Assembly (NCBI RefSeq): GCF_011299555.1
Contig: NZ_CP049857.1
Coordinates: 4,154,001-4,218,000, forward strand
Length of the DNA: 64,000 nt
Direction of reading: 5' to 3'
Origin: Dysgonomonas sp. HDW5A
GTDB lineage: Bacteria > Bacteroidota > Bacteroidia > Bacteroidales > Dysgonomonadaceae
In this document: positions 26,814 to 40,245 of the stretch, piece by piece
Position numbering within the stretch: position 1 is the stretch's first letter
How the letters are laid out: each line of letters begins with the position of its first letter
Notes under the pieces: model-generated
Seen by the model: the letters and a program-made list of their open reading frames with translations, nothing else
The model's database searches: none
Told to the model about the DNA's origin: nothing
Program-made: the position numbers and the translations under genes

Positions 26814-27989
26814 ATGTCACCAAAAACATATGCTCCTTTTGCAAAGCCTTTGTATGTAATGCTCAAACCAATAGGAGCTATTTGTAATTTAGGATGCACC
26901 TATTGCTATTATCTGGAGAAGAAAGAACTTTATCCGGATAAAGGCAATAAAACAATAATGAGCGATGATCTACTGGAAAAATTCGTTTCTCAATATATCG
27001 AGGCACAAACCATGCAACCTATACTGTTTACATGGCATGGTGGCGAACCTTTGATGCGTGACATTTCATTCTACAAGAAAGCGTTGGAGTTGCAGCGTAA
27101 ATATGCCAGAGGCAAACAGATAACAAATACTCTGCAAACCAACGGAACGTTGTTAAACGATAAGTGGTGTGAATTCTTTAAAGAAAACAATTTTCTTATC
27201 GGTATATCTATTGATGGGACTAAAGCCTTTCATGATAAATACAGAACGACAAAAGATATGCGTCCGACATTTGATCATGTTGTACGAGGTATTAATCTAC
27301 TAAAGAAGCATCAGGTAGAATACAATATAATGGGAGTTGTAAATGATTTTAATATTGATTACCCTCTTGAGTTCTATCAGTTTTTTAAAGATATCGATTC
27401 TCATTATATCCAATTCTCTCCGGCAGTAGAAAGAGACAGCAAAGGTAATGTTACGGAATGGAGTGTTACACCTGAAAAATGGGGTGATTTTCTTATTACA
27501 ATTTTCAACGAATGGGTAAAGAAAGATGTCGGAACCTATTTCGTCCAATACTTCGATTCTGCCCTAGCCAATTGGGTTGGGGTAAATCCCGGAATTTGTA
27601 TCTTTGCTAAGAATTGTGGGCATGCAGGAGTTATGGAATTTAACGGTGACGTATATTCTTGTGATCACTTCGTTTATCCTCAATATAGGTTAGGCAACAT
27701 AAAAGATAAGACTTTGACCGAGATGATGTATTCGAAGCAACAGATAGATTTTGGATTGGCTAAATCAGAATCTCTTTCTTCCCAATGTAAACAATGTAAA
27801 TATCTATTTGCTTGTCATGGGGAATGTCCTAAGAATAGAATATCTAAAACTCAATCGGGAGAAAAAATAAATTATCTATGTAGTGGGTACTACAAGTTCT
27901 TTAAACATATAGCTCCCTACATGGACTTCATGAAAAAAGAATTGGAAGCACAACGTCCTCCCAGTAATATAATGAAGGATTTTAAATAA
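26814..27989 (+). CDS. Anaerobic sulfatase-maturating enzyme (radical SAM)
   Basis: A 391-residue cytoplasmic radical-SAM/SPASM enzyme that oxidises the active-site serine or cysteine of sulfatases to formylglycine. The radical-SAM cluster motif is C24-NLG-C28-TY-C31. The SPASM auxiliary-cluster cysteines are visible in CIFAKNCGHAG, YSCDHFVYP and CKQCKYLFACHGECPKNR, then CSGYY. Length and motifs fit anSME (AslB/ChuR type). The gene lies directly after a serine-type sulfatase and almost touches the M15 peptidase gene (8-base gap), so the three are likely one operon. Confidence 0.95.
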   Translation: MSPKTYAPFAKPLYVMLKPIGAICNLGCTYCYYLEKKELYPDKGNKTIMSDDLLEKFVSQYIEAQTMQPILFTWHGGEPLMRDISFYKKALELQRKYARGKQITNTLQTNGTLLNDKWCEFFKENNFLIGISIDGTKAFHDKYRTTKDMRPTFDHVVRGINLLKKHQVEYNIMGVVNDFNIDYPLEFYQFFKDIDSHYIQFSPAVERDSKGNVTEWSVTPEKWGDFLITIFNEWVKKDVGTYFVQYFDSALANWVGVNPGICIFAKNCGHAGVMEFNGDVYSCDHFVYPQYRLGNIKDKTLTEMMYSKQQIDFGLAKSESLSSQCKQCKYLFACHGECPKNRISKTQSGEKINYLCSGYYKFFKHIAPYMDFMKKELEAQRPPSNIMKDFK

Positions 27990-27997
27990 TTATTATA

Positions 27998-28765
27998 ATG
28001 AGGTTTTTATGTACACTTTTGTTACTTTTATCTTATACTGCAATATTTCCACAGGAATACCCTGATGGAGTAAAAAAGTTAATCGATGCTTATCCTGATT
28101 TTGAGATAAAGTACAACGGTAAATATATTACACTAAAAGGTGGGCAACAATTTGTATATGATGACAAAATAATAAAATCAGGGGAAGAACTTTTGAATAA
28201 ACCATCTATCTCTGATATGCTTAAACAGAACTATCCACAAAGATCGAAAGGTTATATCCCATCTAAAAACAGTGATCCGGGAAGAGTTAGGAATGAAGAA
28301 TTTATGAAAGCCATGTATGGCAAAGATTCTAAAGAGGTACAAAGTAACTTAGTTACAATAATATGGTGCCCCAAATTATCAGGTAGCAAAATAAGGATTA
28401 CTAAAGTCAATAATGTTCATCTACAACTACAAAAGGTCTCTGAAGAGTTAGATAAACATCCCGAATTACAAAAATATTTGCAGGGAGCCACTACTTTCAA
28501 TTGGCGAATTATAAAAGGAACCAACAGATTAAGTACGCATAGTTTTGGTACATCTATAGATCTTAATGTAAAGTACTCAAATTACTGGCAATGGGATTGC
28601 AGATGCACAGATGAAAGTCACGATTTAAAGTATAAGAACCAAATACCTCAATTAATTGTAGATATTTTCGAAAAATACGGATTTATTTGGGGTGGAAAGT
28701 GGTATCATTATGACACCATGCATTTTGAATATAGACCTGAACTATTAAGTCCAGGTCTATTATAG
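27998..28765 (+). CDS. M15-family D-Ala-D-Ala-type peptidase
   Basis: A 255-residue exported peptidase (signal peptide to about residue 19). The zinc site of M15 peptidases is complete: H181 in STHSFGTSIDLN with D188, and H242 with E244 near it in MHFEYRPEL. Members cleave D-amino-acid-containing peptides of peptidoglycan; this one resembles M15C/VanY-like proteins. It follows the maturase by 8 bases but has no obvious link with sulfatase action, so the operon may be functional or accidental. The gene ends 9 bases before the convergent GH18 gene. Confidence 0.85.
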   Translation: MRFLCTLLLLLSYTAIFPQEYPDGVKKLIDAYPDFEIKYNGKYITLKGGQQFVYDDKIIKSGEELLNKPSISDMLKQNYPQRSKGYIPSKNSDPGRVRNEEFMKAMYGKDSKEVQSNLVTIIWCPKLSGSKIRITKVNNVHLQLQKVSEELDKHPELQKYLQGATTFNWRIIKGTNRLSTHSFGTSIDLNVKYSNYWQWDCRCTDESHDLKYKNQIPQLIVDIFEKYGFIWGGKWYHYDTMHFEYRPELLSPGLL

Positions 28766-28774
28766 TTTGTATCC

Positions 28775-29821
28775 TTATTTTGACATAACTGTATTATAAA
28801 CTACTTTTCTTAGAGTTCCATCTGCATCATCACAGCTGTATTCCCAATACATGGCACCAAGCATACCTTTCTTAAGAAGATATTCACATTTTAGCTTTAG
28901 TGATCTTGCGTTATCGTATGAGTAAACAAAATACCCTTCTGCATCAACTAAATAAGGTACTTGACCTAAAGAATCCCATTTCTCTGTGTATCCTTTAAGT
29001 GAAGGTATATCCTTATAGTCAACAAAGTCATTAATGCCTTTAATACCGTGACCATAAAATGGCAATCCTAAAGTCAATTTATTCAAAGGCATCCCTGCTG
29101 CCACATGAGCATCAACAGACTCTTCAACAGAAAGACGTTTTGTATGTTCAGATCGTGATAAAGGTGCATTATGATAAGGAGGACGTCCCATATCATAAGT
29201 CATTATGTTAACGAAATCTATATATTTATCAATTGCTTTAAAGTCATAATATTGAGCAGAATAAGCACTAGCCAAAGTCAATAACTTGTCTTCACCTATA
29301 ACCTCACGGATTTCTTTCATTAAGGAAGTGAAATTCTCAGTATCATTGGGTGATGAAGAAATATCGGCAGCACTGTTTGTTGGGTATTCCCAATCAAGAT
29401 CGACCCCATCTAAATTAAATTGATCAATTACCCTTTTGCAATCATTTACAAAGGATCTACGAAGAAGTGTATCGGCTGCCATTTCACTAAATCGCCCGCT
29501 TCCCCATCCTCCGATAGAAAGTAATACTTTTAGTTTAGGATGTTCTTTCTTAAGAGCTGAAATTGCTTTTAAACGATCTTCATTCTGTATAACAATACTA
29601 TTAAATGAGTCTGATACACGACCAAAAGCATAATTAATATGAGTCACTACATTAGGATTTGGCATAATTTCACTTGAGGCAGTGACATAGGCCAATACTA
29701 TTGGAGTTTCGCCCAATCGATTGGCATCTTGTAATGAATCATTCTTTTCCGCAGTAGACCTATTGCTACAAGAAAAGAAAGTAAATAAGATAGCAATAAA
29801 TAACAAAGCTAGATTTTTCAT
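28775..29821 (-). CDS. GH18 chitinase-like lipoprotein
   Basis: A 348-residue GH18 glycosidase anchored by a lipoprotein signal (FFSC, Cys18). The GH18 signatures are present: SIGGWGSG (102-109) and the catalytic D138-G-V-D141-L-D143-W-E145, with E145 as acid. Short length and a simple TIM barrel with an alpha/beta insertion (LPFYGHGIKG region) suggest a chitinase or an endo-beta-N-acetylglucosaminidase. It stands alone on the minus strand, downstream of the rRNA operon terminator. Confidence 0.9.
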   Translation of the reverse strand: MKNLALLFIAILFTFFSCSNRSTAEKNDSLQDANRLGETPIVLAYVTASSEIMPNPNVVTHINYAFGRVSDSFNSIVIQNEDRLKAISALKKEHPKLKVLLSIGGWGSGRFSEMAADTLLRRSFVNDCKRVIDQFNLDGVDLDWEYPTNSAADISSSPNDTENFTSLMKEIREVIGEDKLLTLASAYSAQYYDFKAIDKYIDFVNIMTYDMGRPPYHNAPLSRSEHTKRLSVEESVDAHVAAGMPLNKLTLGLPFYGHGIKGINDFVDYKDIPSLKGYTEKWDSLGQVPYLVDAEGYFVYSYDNARSLKLKCEYLLKKGMLGAMYWEYSCDDADGTLRKVVYNTVMSK

Positions 29822-29931
29822 AGTTAAGAATTTCTATATAATATTTAATGTTTGTAACGAAAGTAAGAAAATAAATCCAAAATGGCTACTTACTGTCTAT
29901 TTGTTGTGAGAGTGTAATAAATTGTGTTGTG

Positions 29932-29977
29932 TGTATATAATAAAACAGCCTCAGAGTATAAAACTCTGAGGCTGTTT
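29932..29977 (-). terminator. Terminator of the rRNA operon
   Basis: A perfect 15-bp stem (29963-29977 with 29943-29957) with a 5-nt loop lies just after the 5S gene on the minus strand and is followed by TTTATTATATA. Confidence 0.9.
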
Positions 29978-29983
29978 AAAAAG

Positions 29984-30092
<109 letters not shown>

Positions 30093-30209
30093 ATATTGTA
30101 AATTAAATATCTACTTATAGAGATTTAATTGAGATGATGTAAAAGAGCTTTCAAATAACTTGTATGTAGCAAACCTGGGTCAATCAGGCGAGACTCTGGG
30201 CAGAGTCAT

Positions 30210-33098
<2,889 letters not shown>

Positions 33099-33220
33099 TT
33101 CGCCTGATTTATAAGGGTTCTTACAAACTCTTATATACCGGTTTGATATATACTCGTTATATTTTTACTTGCTCTTTTTTACATCATGTCAAAGATCGTT
33201 TACCTATTACATAGGTATTG

Positions 33221-33293
33221 TGGAGAATAACGGATTCGAACCGTTGACCCCTGCGTGCAAGGCAGGTGCTCTAGCCAGCTGAGCTAATCCCCC
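33221..33293 (-). tRNA. tRNA-Ala (TGC)
   Basis: 73 bases with acceptor stem GGGGGAT/ATTCTCC, D-loop AGCTGGCTAGA, anticodon loop CTTGCAC (anticodon TGC) and T-loop GTTCGAATC. CCA is not encoded. It lies in the 16S-23S spacer, as is usual in Bacteroidota. Confidence 0.96.
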
Positions 33294-33325
33294 GTAGTGG
33301 GAAGCGTGACTTCCTTCGTACTTTG

Positions 33326-33399
33326 TAGTCCCAGGCAGAGTTGAACTGCCGACCTCTACATTATCAGTGTAGCGCTCTAACCAACTGAGCTATAGGACT
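33326..33399 (-). tRNA. tRNA-Ile (GAT)
   Basis: 74 bases with acceptor AGTCCTA/TGGGACT, D-loop AGTTGGTTAGA, anticodon loop CTGATAA (anticodon GAT) and T-loop GTTCAACTC. CCA is not encoded. It is 32 bases upstream of tRNA-Ala in the rRNA spacer. Confidence 0.96.
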
Positions 33400-33555
33400 G
33401 GCTTGTTCTTGTGCGCCTGAAACTGTGGATACACAGCTTCTCTGTTCTCTTATTTTGTTAGGTTGTACATAGGTTTTGAAACATTTTAAAAAAGACATTA
33501 GACATCGGGTAGATTCCTTTTCTTCAAAGGGTCTCTTTGTTAGACAAGGCTTCTC

Positions 33556-35090
<1,535 letters not shown>

Positions 35091-35277
35091 TTTTTTATAT
35101 TCTTTGAAGCGTTTGTCTTTTTTTACTCAAGGTTTTTGACGTTGAGTTAGAGTCTCTAATCTAAAATTAGTCTCTACCCGTCTAATGCTATATTTTTTGT
35201 TTCTTATGTATCAACCGTGTCAAAGATCGTTCTTTTTTGCTTCGTTTTATAACCGTCTCTCGGTTTTAAAGCGAGTG

Positions 35278-35309
35278 CAAAAGTAGTCGCTTTTTATATA
35301 CGCTCCAAA
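35278..35309 (-). promoter_or_regulatory. rRNA operon promoter
   Basis: On the minus strand TTTG (35306-35309), a 20-base spacer and TACTTTTG (35278-35285) match the strong Bacteroidota promoter pattern. The leader to the 16S 5' end is about 180 bases and includes a small AACCG/CGGTT hairpin (35251-35265). Confidence 0.75.
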
Positions 35310-35680
35310 TATTATTACAACTATTTTTGAAAACTTTTTTCCTTTATTCCCTAACTTATATCTAAACAGTGGTTTACATTGTGAAAAAAAATTCAAGGGT
35401 TTTTGCTTGGCTGAATTATGGGAAAATATTGCCTAAGATATGAGGATAGAGACCACAAATCGTTTGAATATATTTACCCTAAAAACATCTTTCAACCATA
35501 CGTCATATATATTCCATCAAATAGAATCAGCAAATATCGTTAATATTCAATCCTTTTAAATTCATATAATGAAAACTAGAACTAATAATACTTTCATTTT
35601 TTTATAATATCTTTGAGCCTTCTTTATTTCGGATAAACACTACCTAGTAAATAATATACACACTAATATCAATATACTAT
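35310..35680. other. Gap between rRNA promoter and MBOAT gene
   Basis: About 370 AT-rich bases with no gene-like frame. The only element I can name is TATCTTTG at 35608-35615, a possible -7 box for the plus-strand MBOAT gene. Confidence 0.5.
35608..35615 (+). promoter_or_regulatory. Possible -7 element of the MBOAT operon
   Basis: TATCTTTG fits TAnnTTTG, 66 bases before the MBOAT start. No TTG at the expected -33 position. Confidence 0.4.
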
Positions 35681-37120
35681 ATGTTTTTTAATTCAATCGA
35701 ATACGCCATTTTTTTACCTGTTGTTTTTATTCTCTATTGGTTTGTTTTCAAGAAATCATATAAAATTCAAAATCTCTTATTAGTTATATCCAGCTACTTC
35801 TTTTATGCCTGCTGGGATTGGCGATTCATGTTTCTTCTTGGATTTTCAACCATTCTAGATTTTGTTTCAGGCTTGCAAATAGCAAAGGTACATTCTAAGG
35901 TAAGCAAAAAAATATGGCTTATACTTAGTGTTGGCATCAACTTAGGTTTTCTCGGAATATTTAAATATTATAACTTCTTTGTTGAGTCTTTTGCTGAACT
36001 ATTGGCTTCGGTTGGACTTACCGCCCATTTTACAACATTAAATATTATTTTACCGGTTGGTATATCTTTTTATACCTTCCATGGGCTTTCATATGTATTT
36101 GATATATATAATGACAAAATAAAACCTTGTCATAGCTGGGTTAATTATAGCTTATTTGTAAGTTTCTTCCCTTTACTTGTAGCCGGACCAATTGAACGGG
36201 CGACACATTTACTGCCACAAGTGGAAAAAGCAAGGACTTTTAATTATAGTAAAGCAATTGATGGATTAAGACAGATTTTATGGGGATTATTTAAGAAAGT
36301 AGTAATTGCTGATAACTGTGCTGTTCTGGCAGATAATGTATTTAACAATCCAGATCAATATCATGGAAGTTCATTGGTGTTAGGAGCCATATTCTTTACA
36401 ATTCAGATTTATGGTGATTTTTCCGGTTATTCTGATATTGCTTTAGGTTCTGCGCGATTGCTAGGTTTTGAGCTATTGAAGAATTTCAGCTTTCCTTACT
36501 TTTCAAGAGATATTGCTGAATTTTGGAGGCGATGGCATATCTCCTTGTCTTCTTGGTTCAAAGATTATGTATATATTCCATTGGGAGGAAGTAGAGGTAC
36601 TATGCTTAAAACGATCCGAAATACATTTATTATATTCTTAGTTAGCGGATTCTGGCATGGGGCTAATTGGACATTTTTAGCATGGGGTGGATTAAATGCT
36701 CTCTTTATAATGCCTTCAATACTATTTAAGTCCAATAGAAGAAATCTGGATGTAGTGGCACAAGGCCGTATACTGCCTTCGTTAACTGAAATATTTCAAG
36801 TACTTTCAACTTTCTTATTATCTACTTTTGCCTGGATATTCTTCCGGGCTGAAAGTATTCATCATGCACTTTACTTTATAAAAGATATTTTCACTCCTGA
36901 ATTGTTTAGTTTTCCTAAAATGTATTCCGGACAAGTTTTGCTACTTATTCTTTTATTCTTTTCCATTGAATGGATGGGGAGAGAAAATAATTATGCCATT
37001 GAAAAGATAGGAATCAAAGTCAAAAGCAGTTTTTTACGTTGGTCGTTCTATTATATTATTGGGATATTAATTTTCATTTACTCGGGACACCATCAAGCAT
37101 TCATTTATTTTCAATTCTAA
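35681..37120 (+). CDS. MBOAT O-acyltransferase, AlgI-like
   Basis: A 479-residue polytopic inner-membrane protein of the MBOAT family, most like AlgI/PatA-type polysaccharide O-acetyltransferases that pass acyl groups across the membrane. About eleven hydrophobic segments are visible. The hallmark motif FWRRWHISLS...W lies near residue 285 and the catalytic-histidine motif GFWHGANWTFLAWGG near 325. The next two genes encode SGNH-like proteins, the usual partners that place the acetyl group on the glycan. The glycan is unknown; it could be peptidoglycan or an exopolysaccharide. Confidence 0.92.
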   Translation: MFFNSIEYAIFLPVVFILYWFVFKKSYKIQNLLLVISSYFFYACWDWRFMFLLGFSTILDFVSGLQIAKVHSKVSKKIWLILSVGINLGFLGIFKYYNFFVESFAELLASVGLTAHFTTLNIILPVGISFYTFHGLSYVFDIYNDKIKPCHSWVNYSLFVSFFPLLVAGPIERATHLLPQVEKARTFNYSKAIDGLRQILWGLFKKVVIADNCAVLADNVFNNPDQYHGSSLVLGAIFFTIQIYGDFSGYSDIALGSARLLGFELLKNFSFPYFSRDIAEFWRRWHISLSSWFKDYVYIPLGGSRGTMLKTIRNTFIIFLVSGFWHGANWTFLAWGGLNALFIMPSILFKSNRRNLDVVAQGRILPSLTEIFQVLSTFLLSTFAWIFFRAESIHHALYFIKDIFTPELFSFPKMYSGQVLLLILLFFSIEWMGRENNYAIEKIGIKVKSSFLRWSFYYIIGILIFIYSGHHQAFIYFQF

Positions 37121-37124
37121 ATTA

Positions 37125-38063
37125 ATGAAGAAACTTATCTTATATACAGTGATATTCATTACTCCTTTTATTGTGACTATAATCGTAATAGAGTATTTGT
37201 TAAGAAAAATACCAAACAGTCATATGGTTAAGGCGGATGAATTTAAAACAAAAGTAAAACAAACAAAAATTCTTATTTTAGGAAATTCGCACGCTGCTAA
37301 TGCTATAAATCCCGAACTTTTATCAAAAGAGGCTTACAATTTAGCCCAAGGTGCTCAGACTTTAGATATTGATTATGCTCTTCTAACTAAGCATCAAGAT
37401 CAGTTGGACTCGTTAGAATACATTATTGTATCTATGTCCTATCATTCGCTTTGGTTTAAGCTTTCAGACTTAGAATATTTTAAATGGATGGCGAAATATA
37501 ATAATATCTATTTCAATATAGATATAGAACATAACCCTTTAAAGATGTTTCTATTTCTTGATGAACCTATAAAAAAAGATTTAGAGTATATAAAGTTGTA
37601 TTACTGGAATAAACGCCCCATAACATTCAATTATATAAATGGTTTTATTCCTGCACCACCAACTTCCGATTTAGAGAAAATCGAAAAGCATGGTAAATCT
37701 GTTGCAGAAGGATTCACTGTTCAGGATTTAACGTTTAGATATAATGAGAATTTAAGATGTCTAGAGAGTATAATACAGATAGCTAAAAAGAAACATTCTA
37801 AAGTTATTTTTATTACTATACCTTGCTACCCTACATATATTGACAACTTAAACAAAGAGCAGTTAAACTCAATGCATCATTTAATGGATAGCATTCAGGA
37901 TAATAAAAATGTTTTCTATTATGATTTTTTAGAAGACGCTCGAAATTACACTCTTCAGGATTTTAATAATGGAGATCATCTAAGTTATATAGGGGCTCAA
38001 AAAGTTACTTGCAAAGTTGACTCTCTTATTAAAGTAATAGAAGGGAAAAATGGTAAACAATAA
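37125..38063 (+). CDS. SGNH-like O-acetylation partner 1
   Basis: A 312-residue protein with one N-terminal membrane helix (about 5-25) and an outward-facing SGNH-hydrolase-like domain. The nucleophile-type motif ILGNSHAAN has S55. A distal D284-H285 in GDHLSYIGA supplies the rest of the triad, similar to AlgJ/AlgX and PatB-type proteins. It starts 4 bases after the MBOAT stop. Inferred role: transfer of acetyl from the MBOAT protein to an extracytoplasmic glycan. It is a close paralogue of the next gene. Confidence 0.7.
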   Translation: MKKLILYTVIFITPFIVTIIVIEYLLRKIPNSHMVKADEFKTKVKQTKILILGNSHAANAINPELLSKEAYNLAQGAQTLDIDYALLTKHQDQLDSLEYIIVSMSYHSLWFKLSDLEYFKWMAKYNNIYFNIDIEHNPLKMFLFLDEPIKKDLEYIKLYYWNKRPITFNYINGFIPAPPTSDLEKIEKHGKSVAEGFTVQDLTFRYNENLRCLESIIQIAKKKHSKVIFITIPCYPTYIDNLNKEQLNSMHHLMDSIQDNKNVFYYDFLEDARNYTLQDFNNGDHLSYIGAQKVTCKVDSLIKVIEGKNGKQ

Positions 38064-38081
38064 ATCGTTGAGCATTTGAAG

Positions 38082-39023
38082 ATGAAAAAACTAATATTAT
38101 ATACTCTTATATTCATAAGCCCATTTATTGTTATTGTAATTGGGCTTGAAACCCTTTTAATAAGGTTACCTAATGCTTACATGGTTAAAGCTGATTTTCT
38201 TAAAACCAACTCCAGCAAGACACAGATACTTATACTTGGTAGTTCACATGGAATAACAGGAATCAACCCCGACTCTTTTACTAAAAACGCATTCAACACA
38301 GCAAACTATGCACAAACATTAGATATAGACTCTAAAATTTTGGACAGATATCAAGATAAATTAGATTCTTTAGAGTATGTAATAATTCCTTTATCATATC
38401 ATCTGTTATGGACTAATATTGAAGACCATCCACAAAGATGGAGACGTAAGTATTATAATATATATTATGGAATAGATATAGAACAAAATCCATTGAAAAG
38501 ATTGTTATTTCTGGACGAAACGATGAGAACTAATTTTCAGATCATTCAAAATTATTATTATAAAAAAGAAGACCCTATACCTAATTTAACGCCTAAAGGA
38601 TTTGTTATTTTAAAACCGGCCAAAAGCGTGGATGAAGTTGAAGAAGTTTCTGAAAAAGTTATTTCAGCTCACACTGCATCTGATTTAGATTGGAGATATT
38701 TTGAGAATATAGAATATTTAAAGCAGATTATTGAAATAGGAAAGAAGAAGAAAGCCAAAACTATTTTTGTCACAATACCTGCACATGCATCATTTGTTAA
38801 ACTTCTTAACCAAAAGCAATTGAATATGTTGTATTCTACAGCAAATGAGTTAGCTGATAATAAAGATGTATTCTACTACGATTGTTTGAACGATTTTAAT
38901 AAAGACACTGGCAACAAAAACTATGAGCTTTTCTTTGATTCGGATCATCTCAGCTATTTAGGAGCAGAAGTCTTTAGTCATAAGCTAGATTCGATCATTA
39001 AAGTTTTAGACAAAAAAGACTGA
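38082..39023 (+). CDS. SGNH-like O-acetylation partner 2 (tandem paralogue)
   Basis: A 313-residue paralogue of the preceding protein with the same opening (MKKLILYT), the same motif ILGSSHG (S55) and the terminal D288-H289 in SDHLSYLGA. I chose ATG 38082 over the upstream TTG 38076 because it aligns with the start of the paralogue. Both copies keep the putative catalytic residues, so both may be active, perhaps on different glycan positions. It ends 2 bases before the convergent mnmD stop. Confidence 0.7.
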   Translation: MKKLILYTLIFISPFIVIVIGLETLLIRLPNAYMVKADFLKTNSSKTQILILGSSHGITGINPDSFTKNAFNTANYAQTLDIDSKILDRYQDKLDSLEYVIIPLSYHLLWTNIEDHPQRWRRKYYNIYYGIDIEQNPLKRLLFLDETMRTNFQIIQNYYYKKEDPIPNLTPKGFVILKPAKSVDEVEEVSEKVISAHTASDLDWRYFENIEYLKQIIEIGKKKKAKTIFVTIPAHASFVKLLNQKQLNMLYSTANELADNKDVFYYDCLNDFNKDTGNKNYELFFDSDHLSYLGAEVFSHKLDSIIKVLDKKD

Positions 39024-39025
39024 TC

Positions 39026-39703
39026 TCATAATTTGGTGGCTCTTAAAATTTCCCGTTTTCCGGGAGGACCCGCTAAACGCTCTACATTATAGCCGGCTTG
39101 TAATAACATACGTCTGACAACTCCTTTAGCACAATAGGTAGTAAGAATACCCTCCTTGTTTGTTAAAGTATATAAGGTATCAAATATTCTCTGTGACCAC
39201 ATCTCCGATTGCTTCTCGGGAGCAAAAGCATCAAAGTAAATTACATCAAAGGTGGTATCCAGGTATAATGGAAAATCTAATTTACTAAAATCAGTTTGAA
39301 TTTTGGTCAGATAAAAAGAGGATGTTATCTCATTCCTTTTACCCCAGTCACAAGCATGAAGTTGAGTAAAGTATTCTTTATTCTCAGGCTCACCGCTCTC
39401 CACATAATTTAATTGTCCAACGATGTCCATTGATAGCGGATAAAGCTCAAGACTTGTGTAATCTATTCTTTTAGCTGTATTCTGGGTAACCTGAAAAGAG
39501 AGATATGCATTAAGTCCTGTACCAAAACCTATTTCGAGTATTTTTATATCATCCTTGAGCAAATGTAATAGACCTGCTTTTATATAAATATGATCGGATT
39601 CCTGTTTTGCCCCATTCACCGAATGATAATGCTCATTAAGAGAAGGAACAAAAAGTGTGTGAGACCCATCTGCTGTAGATTCTATTCTTACTTCCTGTTC
39701 CAT
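39026..39703 (-). CDS. mnmD: tRNA (mnm5s2U34) methyltransferase MnmD
   Basis: A 225-residue SAM-dependent methyltransferase that finishes mnm5s2U at the wobble position of tRNAs; in gammaproteobacteria it is the N-terminal half of MnmC. The SAM loop LEIGFGTGLNAYLSF and the DAFAPEKQSEMWSQRIF motif typical of MnmC/MnmD are present, and the C-terminus has AGPPGKREILRA. No FAD oxidoreductase domain is fused, so it is the stand-alone form. It follows ispF by 23 bases and is probably co-transcribed. Confidence 0.9.
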   Translation of the reverse strand: MEQEVRIESTADGSHTLFVPSLNEHYHSVNGAKQESDHIYIKAGLLHLLKDDIKILEIGFGTGLNAYLSFQVTQNTAKRIDYTSLELYPLSMDIVGQLNYVESGEPENKEYFTQLHACDWGKRNEITSSFYLTKIQTDFSKLDFPLYLDTTFDVIYFDAFAPEKQSEMWSQRIFDTLYTLTNKEGILTTYCAKGVVRRMLLQAGYNVERLAGPPGKREILRATKL

Positions 39704-39726
39704 TATCTTTTCAACATATTCGGATA

Positions 39727-40206
39727 TTATATCTTCTCTATTAAAGCAACAGCATACGATGAAAACCCTTCTTCTCTGCCCACAAATCCCATTTTCTCAG
39801 AAGTTGTAGCTTTGATTGAGAGATCATCTACATCAATCTCCAAAATATCTGCCATCACTTTCTGCATTTGGGGTATATGAGGATTTATCTTTGGCTGTTC
39901 GGCACAAATCGTAGCATCTATATTTCCTATTCTATATCCTTTTTGGGTAAGTACCTCTAAAGTTTTCTTCAGTAGTAATTTACTATCAACATCTTTATAT
40001 TCCTTAGCCGTATCAGGAAAATGAAATCCTATATCTCTAAGGTTAGCTGCACCCAATAGGGCATCGCAAATAGCATGGATAAGTACATCTGCATCAGAAT
40101 GTCCCATTAATCCTTTTTCAAAATCAATCTTCACTCCACCCAGCCATAAATCACGGCCTTCTACTAAACGATGAACATCATATCCAAATCCTACACGTAT
40201 CTTCAT
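39727..40206 (-). CDS. ispF: 2-C-methyl-D-erythritol 2,4-cyclodiphosphate synthase
   Basis: A 159-residue enzyme of the MEP isoprenoid pathway that converts CDP-ME 2-phosphate to the cyclodiphosphate and CMP. The metal ligands D10 and H12 (GYDVHR) and the GHSDADVLIHAICDALLGA block are intact. TTSEKMGFVGREEG near the end is the conserved nucleotide-binding part. Normal length. It lies between porV and mnmD with short gaps (39 and 23 bases), an arrangement with no functional logic other than co-expression. Confidence 0.97.
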   Translation of the reverse strand: MKIRVGFGYDVHRLVEGRDLWLGGVKIDFEKGLMGHSDADVLIHAICDALLGAANLRDIGFHFPDTAKEYKDVDSKLLLKKTLEVLTQKGYRIGNIDATICAEQPKINPHIPQMQKVMADILEIDVDDLSIKATTSEKMGFVGREEGFSSYAVALIEKI

Positions 40207-40245
40207 TATAATTCTTCAATAAATTGTGCTTAAAAATACCTTATC

